Below, piece after piece: positions 11,822 to 24,462 of a DNA stretch of 64,000 nt. The notes under the pieces are model-generated. The model was given only the letters and a program-made list of their open reading frames with translations. It had not been told where the DNA came from and ran no database searches. The stretch's first letter is position 1; each line of letters begins with the position of its first letter. The DNA is from Theileria orientalis strain Shintoku. Lineage: Eukaryota > Apicomplexa > Aconoidasida > Piroplasmida > Theileriidae. The position numbers were made by a program, and so were the translations under genes. The stretch spans positions 806,001 through 870,000 of the forward strand of contig NC_025263.1 of assembly GCF_000740895.1 (NCBI RefSeq). The letters are read 5' to 3'.

Positions 11822-12645
11822 TTAGCTTACCACGTCTGATACATCAATCTTGTTGAATGATCCTGCGTCCTGGAACCTTTCTATCAGGTCGTTGTTTGCA
11901 CTTTCAATTGAACTATCGATTGAGTAAATACCACCAGCCTCCTTGTGAAGACTTTCAATGTTTTCTAATCTTTCAGGTGTAATTACCAATTCTTCCATCT
12001 TGTAGTTCTTAATTACTTGGTCAATGTCATAGTTAAGCTCCTTATCAACGAAATCGTTTGAATAGTTAACTCCAAAGATCGAGTATATATGTGATGCGAA
12101 TGCTTCTCTTGCCGTGACTGTTAGGTAAATGACCACTTCCACTTGTTTCGAATCTGATGTTAAACACTTTCTTATTATCTTCTTCCTAATAGGAGTTACC
12201 CTGAACGACACTGCCTTGTCAACAAAGGGTATATGGAATATTGCTAGTCTCCCCTTGTTGTTAAACTGATCAATTTTTCCTAAATACAACATGATAACAT
12301 AATATTCATACCGCTTTTTCGAGTTACTAATCCCACGTGTCCATCAGGTACAACCTTAATCATTCCCATTGCCGCGATGAAGGTGACAATTGATAATATA
12401 TAAAATTTAAATAGCGTATATTTAGCAGATTTATCATTCCAAAATGTGACGCCTGGCTTTGTAAACATTCCAATCTTTTGTGTATAAAGTGGACTTATAT
12501 ATTCGATATTAGATTTATTATCAACTTCAGAAGGTGAAGAATTATCAAAATTAGGAGGTTTTAAAATTTTAAAATCAACATTTTTAGTTGAGAAAAACAA
12601 TTTACCATTTCTTGATATGTTTATTAATATTCTCCTATTATACAT
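11822..12645 (-). CDS. Divergent prohibitin-like (PHB domain) protein
   Basis: Two exons (12645-12312 and 12279-11822) give 263 residues. A basic leader with Asn and Lys is followed by one membrane segment (FKFYILSIVTFIAAMGMI, residues about 78-95). The start of a PHB/band-7 domain then follows: VVPDGHVGLVTRKSG, GRLAIFHIPFVDKAVSFRV. Prohibitins PHB1 and PHB2 form ring scaffolds in the mitochondrial inner membrane, and apicomplexans also encode a more distant prohibitin-like protein (PHBL), which this resembles. The second half has only weak likeness to the family, so function is inferred. The basic leader suggests mitochondria. The protein is the typical length. Confidence 0.75.
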
Positions 12646-13031
12646 AATAAAAAAATTGATTAAAAATGATAAAAATTTGTTATCGGATTCTACATTATTG
12701 ACATTCTATTAAAATCTAAATTATATAAAATAAATTTTAAAATAAAATTTGTACACATTTGAGAATAATATATATACCAATTATATATTAATTATATGTC
12801 TTTGTTATAATGTTATTTTCTACACCATATCAATATAATTAACTAAAATTCACTATGAATTATTTCTTATTTTTATTTTAAATGTCAAAATTTATTTTTG
12901 GCATTTATTGTTAAATAATGAATAATTTATAAGTAAATTTTATATTTAACTTTTAATCATTTCATTTACTTTCATTATTTTATCCTTGATGTGTTATTTG
13001 AAACTAAGAGTACAATGCTCTAAACGGTCAG
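12646..13031. promoter_or_regulatory. Divergent intergenic region
   Basis: About 385 bp of AT-rich DNA lies between the starts of the prohibitin-like gene and MAF1. It should contain both promoters. Nothing further was recognised. Confidence 0.45.
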
Positions 13032-13821
13032 AATGATATTTTTGGAGCACACTGGGCTTAGTAAAATAGCGTCTATATTACACAGCTTAGGAGGTCCGGA
13101 TCGTTATTTTGACGCAAAACTTGAATTGGCATCATATTCAAAGTAACGTTTAAACCTCTCACAATTTATGTTTTATTCAGATCAGATAACATTTTCAATG
13201 ATGATAATAATGAAAACTCATCAAACCATCATGATCACAACGTAACATCCTACTTTAAGGCCATTCTTAATAAGTGCTTTCAGGACTACGATTTTAGGTA
13301 CCTTTCATATACGTGACACCAATGTATAGTAACGTAAATGATTCGTACTTTAAGGAAGTTAAAAATTTGGACAACGTTGTGAACAATATATATTACAATG
13401 TGTCGATCATAGTTGGACGAATATTCCCAGATTTTGTAGATCAATTTTGGTACACGATAAAGGTAATCATCACATATATTTTAAAAGTTGTACGTGTAAA
13501 TGTGCCTATGTAATAATTATTCTATTGACTAATATACAGCAAGTTGTCCATATACGAGATGTGGATATATACACGTTCGACAGCGGCGGAGAGGACGACC
13601 CGTTTAACTCTGAGACTTGCATAAACTCATTTAACTACTTTCTGGTTGACAAGAAGCAGCAACACATTCTTTTTGTATCTTGCATTACAAGGACGCGCAC
13701 AGACACACAAGATAAGAGCGAATACACACCTTCATTCCAAATGTCCATGTATGTAGACTCTACGAACAACAAACTTGACGGTGATTGCCTTTCTGATACT
13801 GAAGTCCCAGAAATATTATGA
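13032..13821 (+). CDS. MAF1: MAF1, repressor of RNA polymerase III
   Basis: Four exons from the ATG at 13032 to the TGA at 13819-13821 join in frame to about 220 residues. The MAF1 signature is clear: DYDFS at the second splice junction, then FDSGGEDDPF, INSFNYFLVDKKQQHILFVS and a C-terminal acidic tail. MAF1 binds RNA polymerase III and blocks its recruitment to tRNA and 5S promoters under stress or nutrient limitation, and is controlled by phosphorylation (TOR, PKA) in other eukaryotes. The segment between the first block and DYDFS is short, as in other reduced MAF1 proteins. The same window also encodes RPC11, a subunit of the same polymerase. Confidence 0.92.
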
Positions 13822-13924
13822 TTTAACATTTTAATATATACATGGTGTATCCTTACATGTCATACATTGTTACTTTTCATAATAAATATTTTATGTTATT
13901 TAATAATATTTAATTATAAATAAA

Positions 13925-16900
13925 ATGTCGACTTGGAGTTCATATTCTGAGTATTTTTACAGAAAGTTGGTGGAAAATGACGATTTTAAAATAATAAATA
14001 GAAAACCGAACAATTATACATTTAAAAACATAATTGACTCATCTTGTTCTAATATTTCATCATATCGCAACGTTCCAAAGTCAAGTGACAATTATAAAGA
14101 TTATTTGTTTTCAATTCCAGGTATGTGTGTCATTATTTATAAATTTTTTAGATTCCACACACGATTGCACAAATTTTAATCAAAATAACAAATATATTAA
14201 TTGTAAATTAAATTGTAATAAGGAAATTTATAAATCGCAAGGAAATCAAACTTCCAGAAAAATACATAGCTTGTATTTCACATCTGGAAACAAGTTGAAT
14301 TCTATATATTCAAATCCTTATGAGTATTCTTCATATACAAACATTAATTTGTCTCAATATGATACTAAAGCAACTTCTAGGGCCAATGTGTATAACTATC
14401 TTTCCCGTGAGATAGTTAATTCTATCGACACATTGACTTTGTATGACAATGTGTCAAAAAATGAGCATATGAACGTTGTTCTGATTCCATCAGGAGTAGT
14501 AAACTCTGGCATTAAAGGACTTAGAATTAGTCCCAAATTGAAAGATGAGCAGGTTTATGTTGAAGTCAATGAAGTATTCAACGTATATCCATCATGTTTT
14601 TTCTCCTATCTAGAAAATTGTTCAAACTATTATATGGAACCGTTTGTAGAGTCAAATGATTACAACAAAATTGAGACTTCATGGGATGCATACACACTTA
14701 AATCATATATTTATGGCATCAACACTAAGTTTAAAACTGTTAACGACGATTTGGATATTCTCGAAATCATCTCAGAAAAAAAAAGTATATATTCGTCAAC
14801 AATATATTCGAGAAATTCCTTAGGGATTTTTGTATTCAGTTACTATTTTGATGGAGAATGGAAGATTAAACCAATAAACAATGTATCATATAAACATGAA
14901 AATAAAGTGTACTATATATCGGTATCTCCATACTTATCAGACGAATCAGTGTTCCTTACCACAAATAATGAATTGCTCTTTTATGATGGTTACAAGGGGC
15001 ATGAGAGAGATTCGATAACATTGTCTAGTTTGATAAAACATGATGAAGATGTGGTACAAACAGTGTGTTATGGAATGGATAATAATAATTTAATACTCGC
15101 GGGAAGTCAACTGTATTCTTTAGATAAACGAGAAGGGTCTTTATCGCCATTTATCTTGCATACTAAGCCGCCAATGACAATAACAAGCACGACTTGGACT
15201 GAAAGGAATTATGATTTGGAGTATCCATCCAGACACTATAATATGTTTTTAAGTGGTCGCTACTGTTCATACTCGAGTTATCATAGGAAGTCTGGTTTTT
15301 CGTTTTCTAAATCGTTTACTGCACTCGCTACACATCCATTGCACAACTACATACTCGCAAGTGTGTGCGGATCTAGTAATTCGATATTGATATTCGATTT
15401 GAGAATACCTAATTCACCAATCATTGACATACCATTGCCATCTGCAGAGTTAATAGGATCACGATTCAGAAGTATAAAGTGGCACATTGAAGGCGAATAC
15501 TCACTGCTATTGGTATTTTCATGGAGGCAAAAGTATCCAATATGTCTAAGATTTAAGATTGACACTTTTTTCACAAATTATTCAATAGTGTCCGATAATG
15601 GTTATCACTTTAAAGACTTTATAGATTGTGACATTGGCTATGATACATCACTAATGTTTGATAGAACGATTTATTTTAATTTCTCAAACACTCATGGATC
15701 TCAAGATGATAATGATTTTGACAGCTGTGGACCCCTGATTGAGACTCAAAAGACAAATTTCGAACATCAAATCAATTTAACAAAAGATTCTACGATGTCA
15801 AATATATTCCATGGATATTTGGGTATGACTATGATTACCTCTGATTCAATTAATTCAAATCTTTTAATGATGTTAACGACATCAGGAAGACTCTTATGTA
15901 TGGATATGAACGCAAGAAATATAATCCTTAACAGAAAAAATCAAAAGAGACTCTTGGATACATCTGAAGTTGATTTGCTAAATGAATCGGACGCATTTGT
16001 TGGAATTGATATATCATTGTCGAATAAAATAGGAATCCCGGTTCCTGATTATATAAAATTTGATCAAAAATACAAATTTGTTAGAATAAAGAAAATTAAG
16101 ATTCATAATCATTATTCCGTGTTTAAGTCTTTTGGCCTACAAGAAAATATTGTGAAGATACAGGAACAACATTTTGGAGATGAAAGGTTGAACTCACACA
16201 TATCAATTAACAATTGCCATGTTAATGATTTTAAGAACTATACAACTCAAAAGTTCAATTCCCAGGTATTAAAATTAAAGAATCAATATTCATTAATTTT
16301 TTTAGGAAATATTGAAGAGAATACTATCTTATAATAAAATTGATAATTATTATGGACCTATTTTATCTTTGTAAGTTCACATAATTATAACTATTATTCA
16401 GATCAAGATTCATTGAATTGTATGGAACTGAACACACATTAACACACAATGTTTGGAACCCTCTGAACAACAAGTTGGACCATGAATATGAAACCGAACT
16501 TAAGAATCCCTTCTTTAAGGAAACACTGCTATGTTCATGTTCATCATTGAAAGAGTCGATTTTTGACAAATACTCGAAGATGTTTCAGTCAATCCTTAAC
16601 TTCGTTTTTGATGATGTTAATGAAGTTATCGCCAATTCTTATAATAATCGAATTGATTACTACATTAACTCTCTCAATACCACTCTCAGCAACATAATCA
16701 ACTTCAATAGACAAAATAACAAATCAACTTTATATGACACAGATGATGATCATGACAATAATATATCATTACCATCGGTCAGTGCACATGGAGTACAAGA
16801 CTTGCTGATAAATAACATAAAAGAGAACAAAAGTCTTATTGTTGATAAATGTGTTGCTAGCACATTTGGTGATATGCTATTGTTTCAATCTAATCTTAAC

Positions 16901-17274
16901 AATTACAACGGTTACGAAGTTGCTATATCTGATGAAAATCGCGAACATGAAAGCGATGATATCAATGTAAAAGATTCGTTACATAGGCATGATTGTACCA
17001 TGAATGATGTTCTGTGTGTTGATGCTAGCAAAGACTCTGATGATACTGATTCACTAAACATTGTTGATCAGCTTTTGAGTTCATGGGTAATTGAGCACAG
17101 GGAACTAGCAAAATCGGTATCATAAGTTTCATTTAATTTTTACTTTAGGATACGCACTCCCACGCTAATAGAGTGTTCATACCTGGAGACGCTGTGGAGC
17201 ATCTGACTCAACATAAAATGAAGCAGAAACGACTCATTTCTCAGATACTGACTAGCATGGATGTTAAACCTTAG
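13925..17274 (+). CDS. Large WD40-like protein of unknown function
   Basis: Exons from the ATG at 13925 join through introns at about 14120-14151, 16273-16304, 16372-16401 and 17117-17148 to a stop at 17272-17274, about 1,060 residues. The 13925 ATG and first splice give a frame continuous with the main frame. Propeller-like segments are visible, for example ILIFDLRIPNSP and NNNLILAGSQLYSLDKREG, but individual repeats are weak. The C-terminal third is rich in Asn and Asp. No catalytic motif, signal peptide or membrane helix is seen. A scaffold or transcription-factor subunit (such as TAF1C/Rrn6-like) is possible but unproven; I do not recognise the family. Confidence 0.65.
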
Positions 17275-17492
17275 TACTTAATGTTAAATGTCATCCCATT
17301 CTATCAAATATTGATACTCGTCCAGTCGCCGATGTTGACTTATTCGATTTATATTTACCTAATGTGCGATTAGTTGATTTTATATGATTTATTTTATCGC
17401 AATTATGCAATATCATATTTGTTATTACAATATTATTAATAATCTATTAGTTGGTAGTATAAATGTAAACGTCATTCAAAGTGCACAAACTT

Positions 17493-18157
17493 TTACTTTA
17501 TTATAAGCAAATTACATAACCTACCAGTATTTGAAATTGAAACCTTGATAGTCCTTCCATTCAACTCCTGTTTGTGAAAGCTGTCGACCGCCTTTTGAGC
17601 GGATTCTTCCTCAACAAATCCAACTGTAGCACTTGTGAGTGCTCCTTTATTTATCTAATAGATCTTATGTGCGACTTCGTTGTACCTTGATTGAACATAC
17701 TGTTCCTGAAGAGTTAAAGTACAGCTTTAGGTACTCAGGAGTGACATCATTTGGCAAGTTTCTGACGAAAATCATCGAACCAGGTTTATGTGATAAGAGT
17801 GAGTCATACTTATCATGTTTCCATCTGAAATTGAAATTTTACTTTAAATGAATATGTGAATACCGTGAGTATATTGTGTCCCTTTCTCTCTTCACTAGCG
17901 GTTCGTTAGATTTACCGATTACTCTCGATATTAGACCCAATTTCCTACCCTGGTAACTAAAAGTGATTATAATTTAACATTCGAGTTACCTGTTTAAATT
18001 CACAGACGTATGGTTTTTGGATTCTATAAATACATGAATCGATCATCCAACTACCGTATTTTGATTTATTTGACAAGATTCCACTTATCGCTGACTTATA
18101 TATTCTTTTTGAAGAATTTTCCTGTTCTGTTGAATCCTCTTTCTTGTCTGTATCCAT
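17493..18157 (-). CDS. Single-RRM RNA-binding protein
   Basis: Four exons (18157-17990, 17949-17864, 17824-17686, 17654-17493) give 184 residues. The C-terminal RRM shows an RNP2-like strand (MIFVRNLPNDVTPEYLKLYF) and an RNP1-like strand (ATVGFVEEESAQKAV), ending in LNGRTIKVSIS. The central phenylalanine of RNP1 is present, but other aromatics are weak. A basic linker (KRERD) lies before the RRM. It resembles ALYREF/Yra1-type or splicing-associated single-RRM proteins, without the typical C-terminal motif, so I leave the family open. An in-frame ATG nine bases further upstream (18166) is an alternative start. It lies 96 nt beyond the SAR1 stop on the same strand. Confidence 0.72.
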
Positions 18158-18253
18158 TATATACAATTAATTATCTGAGTGTATGGAGCGGTGGAAGGCA
18201 AACTGGGAGCATGATAACTAGTGTGAAGTTGAACAAGAGAGACCATATTACAA

Positions 18254-18998
18254 CTACTTGGCGTCCTGCAAGAAGTGAGACAGCCACTTCAGCGCCTCCG
18301 CGTACCCCTGCTTTTTAATAATACTACACATGAATAGCTCGACAGGCCTTCCGCGGCCCGATTTGACACACTTTCCGTACGTGTCGCTTGCGAAGAGGTT
18401 TAGAGCCGTTCTGAGCTCTTCTTCCGAGGCTGCTCCACGGTTGTCGATCTTGTTGCCGAGCACTACAAAGGGCTTCCTCAGGAGCTCCTCGTCGGAGAGC
18501 AGGGACCTCAACTCCTCGTTCGACTCTCCGAAACGCGATCTATCGCTTGCGTCTACGATGAAGACTATTCCGTCCACGTTTCCGCAGTACTGCTTCCAGA
18601 CTCTTCTGGCTGTTTCGTGGCCTCCCAGGTCGAAGGCCGTGATGTTGACCTTCTCGAGGCTCAGCTGCTCCGAGTGAGGGTGAAGTGTGGGAGTGTGTAC
18701 TGCCACTCTGTTGTCCTTCAGCATTCGAAGCAGGGTCGTCTTTCCCGCATTGTCTAGACCGAGAAACACGATTCTCGCGTCTTTATTTAATAAACCCAGG
18801 GACTGCAAAGTCCTTTTAATCCTAAAAGATAAATTTAAAACTCGATTACCATTGTATAATATATATATGAAATGATATCAATTGAAGTAAATAGATCATT
18901 TATGTCTACAGTATGTATATTTTACTCTTATAAGTAATTATATTTATAAAAAAATTTTAATCACTTCGTTTGTGTGCTTACCAATTAATAATAAACAT
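18254..18998 (-). CDS. SAR1: SAR1 small GTPase
   Basis: Exon 1 (18998-18982) encodes MFIINW and is joined through a 160-nt intron to exon 2 (18821-18254), giving 194 residues. An extra ATG at 19001 would add one Met. G motifs are all present: GLDNAGKTT (P-loop), [12 protein letters not shown] with the catalytic-site His, and NKID. The MFIINW start and the [16 protein letters not shown] and [13 protein letters not shown] blocks identify Sar1 rather than Arf. Sar1 starts COPII coat assembly at ER exit sites. The short first exon carrying the membrane-binding helix is easily missed; without it the frame would open with Leu-Gln-Ser. Confidence 0.95.
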
Positions 18999-19289
18999 CA
19001 TTTTGGGAATGATACCCAACCACAATTATATTATATAATTCAGTGTTTTATTGGAACTGTTTTTGCTGATTTATGCTATTATCTGTTGGTACGCTTAGTT
19101 GCTATGTTTGATATTGTACTACATAAGCTAAGGCCCTATTATTGACAGAATTTACATACAAGCCGTCTGAAATTAACAGGTACTACAAATAAACTGAGGA
19201 AGGTCGAGTGTATAAAAGATTTGGATGTGATATGTTGTGTTTATTATTTGATTTTAATCATCGTTTTTATTGACCCCACTAGTGGTCCT

Positions 19290-22200
19290 CTATGTGCATC
19301 TACTTATTGTTTTTATTTCCCTTTTGTTGCTTTGTCTAATCGGTTTCTTCCTAGTTCTCAGTTCCTTCACCCTCGCTCTCTTCTTGTCTTTACTCGGTGT
19401 GTCACCAGCCCCCTTCGTCCTTCTACTATGTGTACACATACATACTCATTTATGAAATTATAACATTTTAGGCTCTCCCGCCTCTAACAGGTCCCTCCTC
19501 ACCTGACTAGTGACAGCACTGATGTGAACTTTCCCGACATCGACAGGTTCCTCTTCATCAGTCCTGCCATTGGCGCCAGCAGGTCCTTGATGACCTCTTC
19601 TGCGTTGATGTTTTTGTCGAGCAGCTTCCTCCCGTCGTTCGCCGCCTGCAGTCGCACGTAGCTCACGTCGAAGTTGAGTTCGACCTTGTCGATTTCTTCC
19701 ATGTTGTTCGGGTCGAGCATGTCCTTGGGCGTGTCGAGCTTAACGTTTTCTCCCGAGATGAGGTCTTCGAGTGCTCCCATCAGCAGCATGAACAGCTCGT
19801 TGTTCATCTGCACGCTTGACAGCGTCGCCATCTTCGCGATCGCGACTGCGTGCACTCTCTTCGCCTCCGTGTTCATCGTCTTCTTCACGTTCGGCACGTA
19901 GACCATTTCCATGAAGCTGCTCGTGATGCCCACCTGTATCGTCTCCAGGATTTCAATCAGCGACATTTCGTACTTGTGCAGGTGCAGGTACGCTGTGAGC
20001 AGCGACATCGTCGTCACCACGTCCACCAGCGCGTCGCTGCCCTTGTTGTTGTGGATGTACGTCAGGAGCACTGTCACGATCGACTTAATGAACGCGACGT
20101 AGTAGCTGAGCGGCAGGAACCTGATGATTCCGTTGATCATGTCCAGCGAGTGAGTCGAGAGCTTCCTGTGCACGAGGCAGAAGTGGAATATGTTGAGGAT
20201 CTTCTCCATGTTCTTGTTGATCTCGCTCTCGAAGATGCTGTGCTTCTCGAAGAAGCAGACCAGCAGCTTAATGTTCCCCTGTGCGTTTGCCTACACATTT
20301 CGTTATTGCGTTTACACTTACGATTGAGACTTTCCACGTCTCTATTGTCAGCAGGTGGTTGAGCAGCTGCAGGTACGTCGTCGATGCCTTGTTTGCGAAC
20401 TTGAGCATGATGCAGAGCACCTGCAGGCTGTATGGTATGAACGGGTGCATCTCCTGCTGTATTATCATTGCCAGCATCGGTATCAGCGACTCCTCTATCT
20501 TCTCCAGCGGCTGTCCCAATCCGTACGACTCCGTCTGCAGGTTCAGCCTCAGCAGTATTGACAGCGACTCGAACAGGTAGTGGTTATACGCCGGGTTTAC
20601 TGGGTTATCTGTCACCATCTTGATCAGCGAGATCACGATTTGTATCATCAGCATCCCGCTTTCTCGCACGTCTTCCCTTAGGTACAGAAATATCTTCATT
20701 GTGCACTTTGAGTAAAACTCGTTCCCTGACCTGCCTCCATTCTTCATCAGTGTCAACAGGTTATCTAGTGCCTAAATAATTTTTTATTTACATTTCCGTA
20801 ATCACTTTGTTATTGTATACTACATTAGATATAACACAGATTTAGTAGTATTTGTGTGTCAAATTTATTATAGTTGACTTTATATCAATAATATTCTTTC
20901 AAAATTAACGTGTGAATATTAATTTATGTGTTCTTATCGTTGAATTCTTATTAACATCATTGTAAAAAGTATTAAATCAATATATAGTTGCGACTTACTT
21001 GTAATATACATGTCTTTAGCTTCGGCTTGTGCAGCCGCACCTTTGCTAACACTCTCGAGAGTGCTTCTGCTGAGAACGACCTCAGCGCCTCGTGGCTGTT
21101 GTTGAGGTATAGTACAAGGTATGGTACAAGTGCCACGAGGTCAATCTCGCTAAATAGGTTTTGGAATGTTATGATGTACTTCATGATCGCCAGTATTATG
21201 AGTCTTTTTTCCTGCGTGAGCTGTGTCTGTGCGAGGAGCACGAACTCGTTCTTCAGGTACTTGTTGAAGTAGTTGTTGATGTTGAACTCTCCCGAGCTCT
21301 CCTTGAAGTTGATACATATTATCAGCTGCAGGTACAACTCCTTCAGCTTATAGTCGTTACTCGATGCTACGTTCGTTGCCACCTGTGCTATAATCTGCTG
21401 GCACACCTGCCCGATGCTCGAGACCAGCTTCTTCAGGAACGAGATTGAGGAGAACCTTCTGCTCGAGCAGCTGTTCGTGTCCAACTCCCTTTGCACGAAC
21501 TCGATTGGGCAGTCGTCTAACAGCAGCAGGTCACACTCTCTGAATCCTATGTTTGGCACTATGATTGTTTGTATGATCTCTGCCAGGAACGCGTTGTTCA
21601 TGTATGGGTTACTTCTTGCCGACGCTGTCGGCGAACTTCCCCAGTGCGTCGTGGACGCTGCTGACAAGAAGTCCAGTGCTGCGCAGCACAGCTTATCCTC
21701 CGAGGCATCTTGAGTCGTCGTCCTACACAGCTTTACCACATCCTCGATGCATGTGAAAACGAACGGGTGGAAGACCTCCTGGTACCTTTCCGCGTAGAAC
21801 TTCAAGAGCCTCAGAAAGGCCACTTTCATCTTCAGTATCGTTCCTACACATTTTTGTTATTGTTGTTTATAGCGTTATTCGAATTGTTTGTGGTATTAAC
21901 ATTATAAGTGTTAATAATCATAATAACGTTAATAATTATAATAACGTTAATAATTATAATAACGTTAATAATTACAATAGCGTTAATAATTACAATAGCG
22001 TTAATTTTATAAATGTTCTATCATAGTTTCTGTTAATAACTATTGAATTATTAATATTGATGTTAATCGCATATTTTTGAAGCACATAATTATCCCATCA
22101 ATAATACCAAATCATTCCGTTAAGCCTTACCTGTTGTATCATTCTGGACCAATTGCTGGTCGTTGAACTGCAGCAGGTTTATTATTCCGCTGAAGTACAG

Positions 22201-23669
22201 CTGCGCGTTGTCTTCAAACGACTCCGGGAGGTCTATTGTGTGCACGTACACGAATATCTTTATCACCTGCCTTATGAACTCCAACTGGTCAAGCATCACC
22301 GGGACTATGAAATTGGACGTGAACGTGCCCTTCATGGACTTATAGAAGTTGTAGAACTGCGTGAACTTGTAGATGAAGTACTTGTACACGTACAGCAGGT
22401 GCACGTCCGACAGCGTCAGTATGATCTTCAACTCGCAGAGCGTGTCATTGTCGTAGGCGCGCGCCTTGTACTTTTTCATCAGATTCGTGAAGAGCTTGAA
22501 CGAGCTCAGCTTCGTCTTGAAGTACGCCTTGTTAAGGCTCGACTCGTTAACGAACATTGAGGGCGAGAGGAGCAGCTGCACGTTGTGCTGGTTACCTCCA
22601 AGCTCTGGCACACTCTGGCCGTACTGGAACAGCTTCGGCTCATTGAAAAGGTTGCGATCGTCGAAGTAGAAGAGCGAGTCTGACGGGTTGCAGTCCACTT
22701 CGTACGACTGACTCGCCGGGTTCGCGGTGTGCGTGTTAAGTGTGCTCTGGCTGAACAGGAACGACACTGACTGCACGAACTTGTTCATCTCCAGGTCCTT
22801 CAGCGTCACACTGTTCCTCAGACTGCACATGTTTTTTACTCCGTCGACCAGCGCGTTGAAGAATTCGAAGTAGCAGCGGCTGATTTCCATGATGTTGTTC
22901 GTGTTAAGTATGTTGTTGTAGGATGCGATCGACCTTGACAGGTTAACGTAGTTCTTAACGTGATTGATCAGGTACTCTGCGTACTTCAGGTCGTAGTTTG
23001 ATTGCGATTCCGACACTGCTCTATTCAGTGACGAGTTTGTGTTTACGTTTGTGTTTAGCACGTTAACTCCTCGGTTCCTCAGTTGCGTCTGCAGTCTCGT
23101 CGTCAGCGTCTCCACCAGCACCAGCGGGTTAATATCGCTCATGTGGCAGTAGCTTATCAGCATCAGCACGTGCTCCATTGACTCTGGGAAGTCTCTGTCT
23201 CCTATCATCAGCAACGTGCTTTCCAGCTGAGACGCGATTGGTGTTGATATTCCCAGCTTATCTTTGTTGAGTGTGCATATTATCAGAAACGACTTGATGA
23301 TTCTTCTCGTAGAGTCCGTCGCTCCTCCAAATGATTCTGACGTGTCAAAGTTCGACTTTGTGTAGTTTTTAAGGAAGATTGCTGCCCACAATTGCACATC
23401 GCTTGATGCCAGTTTAAGTCCGCACAATTCGTCGTCTAAATATTATTTTAAATTGTTTTTTTACCTGATAGTGTATTCTCTGGTGCTGATATTGCTTGAG
23501 GTGATAATATAATTTTAAATATTAAAGCGATCTTGATCTCTGTTTCTGATGTGTCAGATTTGACCAACATTGACATTTGGTCCTCTGCCGATTTAATTGC
23601 GATCTTATTACCACTCAAGGACTGGCGGCACAGTGATATTATCGACCTTATGAACGATATATCTGACAT
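19290..23669 (-). CDS. CSE1: Exportin-2 (CSE1/CAS), importin-alpha re-exporter
   Basis: Six exons (23669-23465, 23435-22131, 21843-20999, 20771-20322, 20290-19503, 19425-19290) total 3,729 nt, or 1,242 residues. The N-terminus has the importin-beta fold: SSDVQLWAAIFLKNYTKSN matches the block QxAAxxFKNYxK. The region TDNPVNPAYNHYLFESLS and the C-terminal HEAT repeats are typical of CSE1. Exportin-2 returns importin-alpha to the cytoplasm with Ran-GTP. CSE1 is usually about 970 residues, so this one is long. Stopping at 19499 instead would end the frame after VLSLVR; the splice to the last exon keeps frame and adds a basic tail. The coding sequence is notably GC-rich. Confidence 0.85.
21911..22000. 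repeat. 18-bp tandem repeat, five copies, in exportin-2 intron
   Basis: Five head-to-tail copies of an 18-bp unit (TTAATAATTATAATAACG) fill 21911-22000. Copy 1 differs by one base, copies 4 and 5 by two shared bases. The array sits in the 287-nt intron between exons 2 and 3 of exportin-2. Confidence 0.9.
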
Positions 23670-24462
23670 CTTTATTGATTTATATGTGAATGGTGACTTA
23701 TCAGATATACTATTATTTATAACATAAGGATGGATTCCAATAAAATAACTATTCCGGAATGATATTCATATATTGTATACACCAAAGTTATTAATAGATA
23801 CGATCAGATTGTTATATATGTTATAATAATTGATAATTGTGTGGCCAAAATTATTATTTTGTATCATTTTATATTATATATATACATATTATTTTAATAT
23901 ATATATTAATTTATTATTGTCAATTTTATAATATAAAATGAATTATAGAATTTAATATTATATTGTTAATTATAAAAAATTGTATGTACATATAATATAA
24001 CATTTAAATACATCGATTGAATCTGGATTTGTTTTATATATATTTAAATAATAATGTGTATTATTTTATCAATTATTAATTTAAATATATTCCATACACA
24101 TAGGTTTATATTAATGATTATTTTTTAAACATATATATTAATATTAATATTATATTTTCGTTTACACATTTTCATCTCTATTATATATAATTAATTTTAA
24201 GTTAAATGTGTCAAATACTATTTATTTATTATCATATTAATTTATATATGGGGACATGATTGATATATATTTCAATATAATAACCTTTATATGTATCAAT
24301 TTTTGTCAAAACATATTTTAATCTTTTTTTGTTTTTGTTTATGTTAATTATATCCTGCCTTCCATTGTTTGTATTACATTACAAGCGTGTTTCTTTTTAT
24401 TAAAATTTTATTAATTATACATTGTTGATATAAATAAATAACTGCAAATAATACATTGTAAT
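23670..24462. promoter_or_regulatory. Divergent AT-rich intergenic region
   Basis: Roughly 790 bp between the starts of exportin-2 (minus) and PUF60 (plus). It is extremely AT-rich with many TATA-like runs. No conserved element was recognised. It presumably contains both promoters. Confidence 0.5.

Noticed and set aside
19499..19502. Stop of exportin-2 at 19499
   Set aside because: Kept only as an alternative; the donor GTGAGG just before it and an in-frame Lys-rich exon downstream make the longer form more likely.
19850..20362. Plus-strand frame of 170 codons rich in His, Arg and Val
   Set aside because: Antisense of exportin-2 exons; same GC-rich coding shadow effect.
22153..22560. Plus-strand frame rich in Leu, Val, Arg and Glu
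   Set aside because: Antisense of exportin-2 exon 2.
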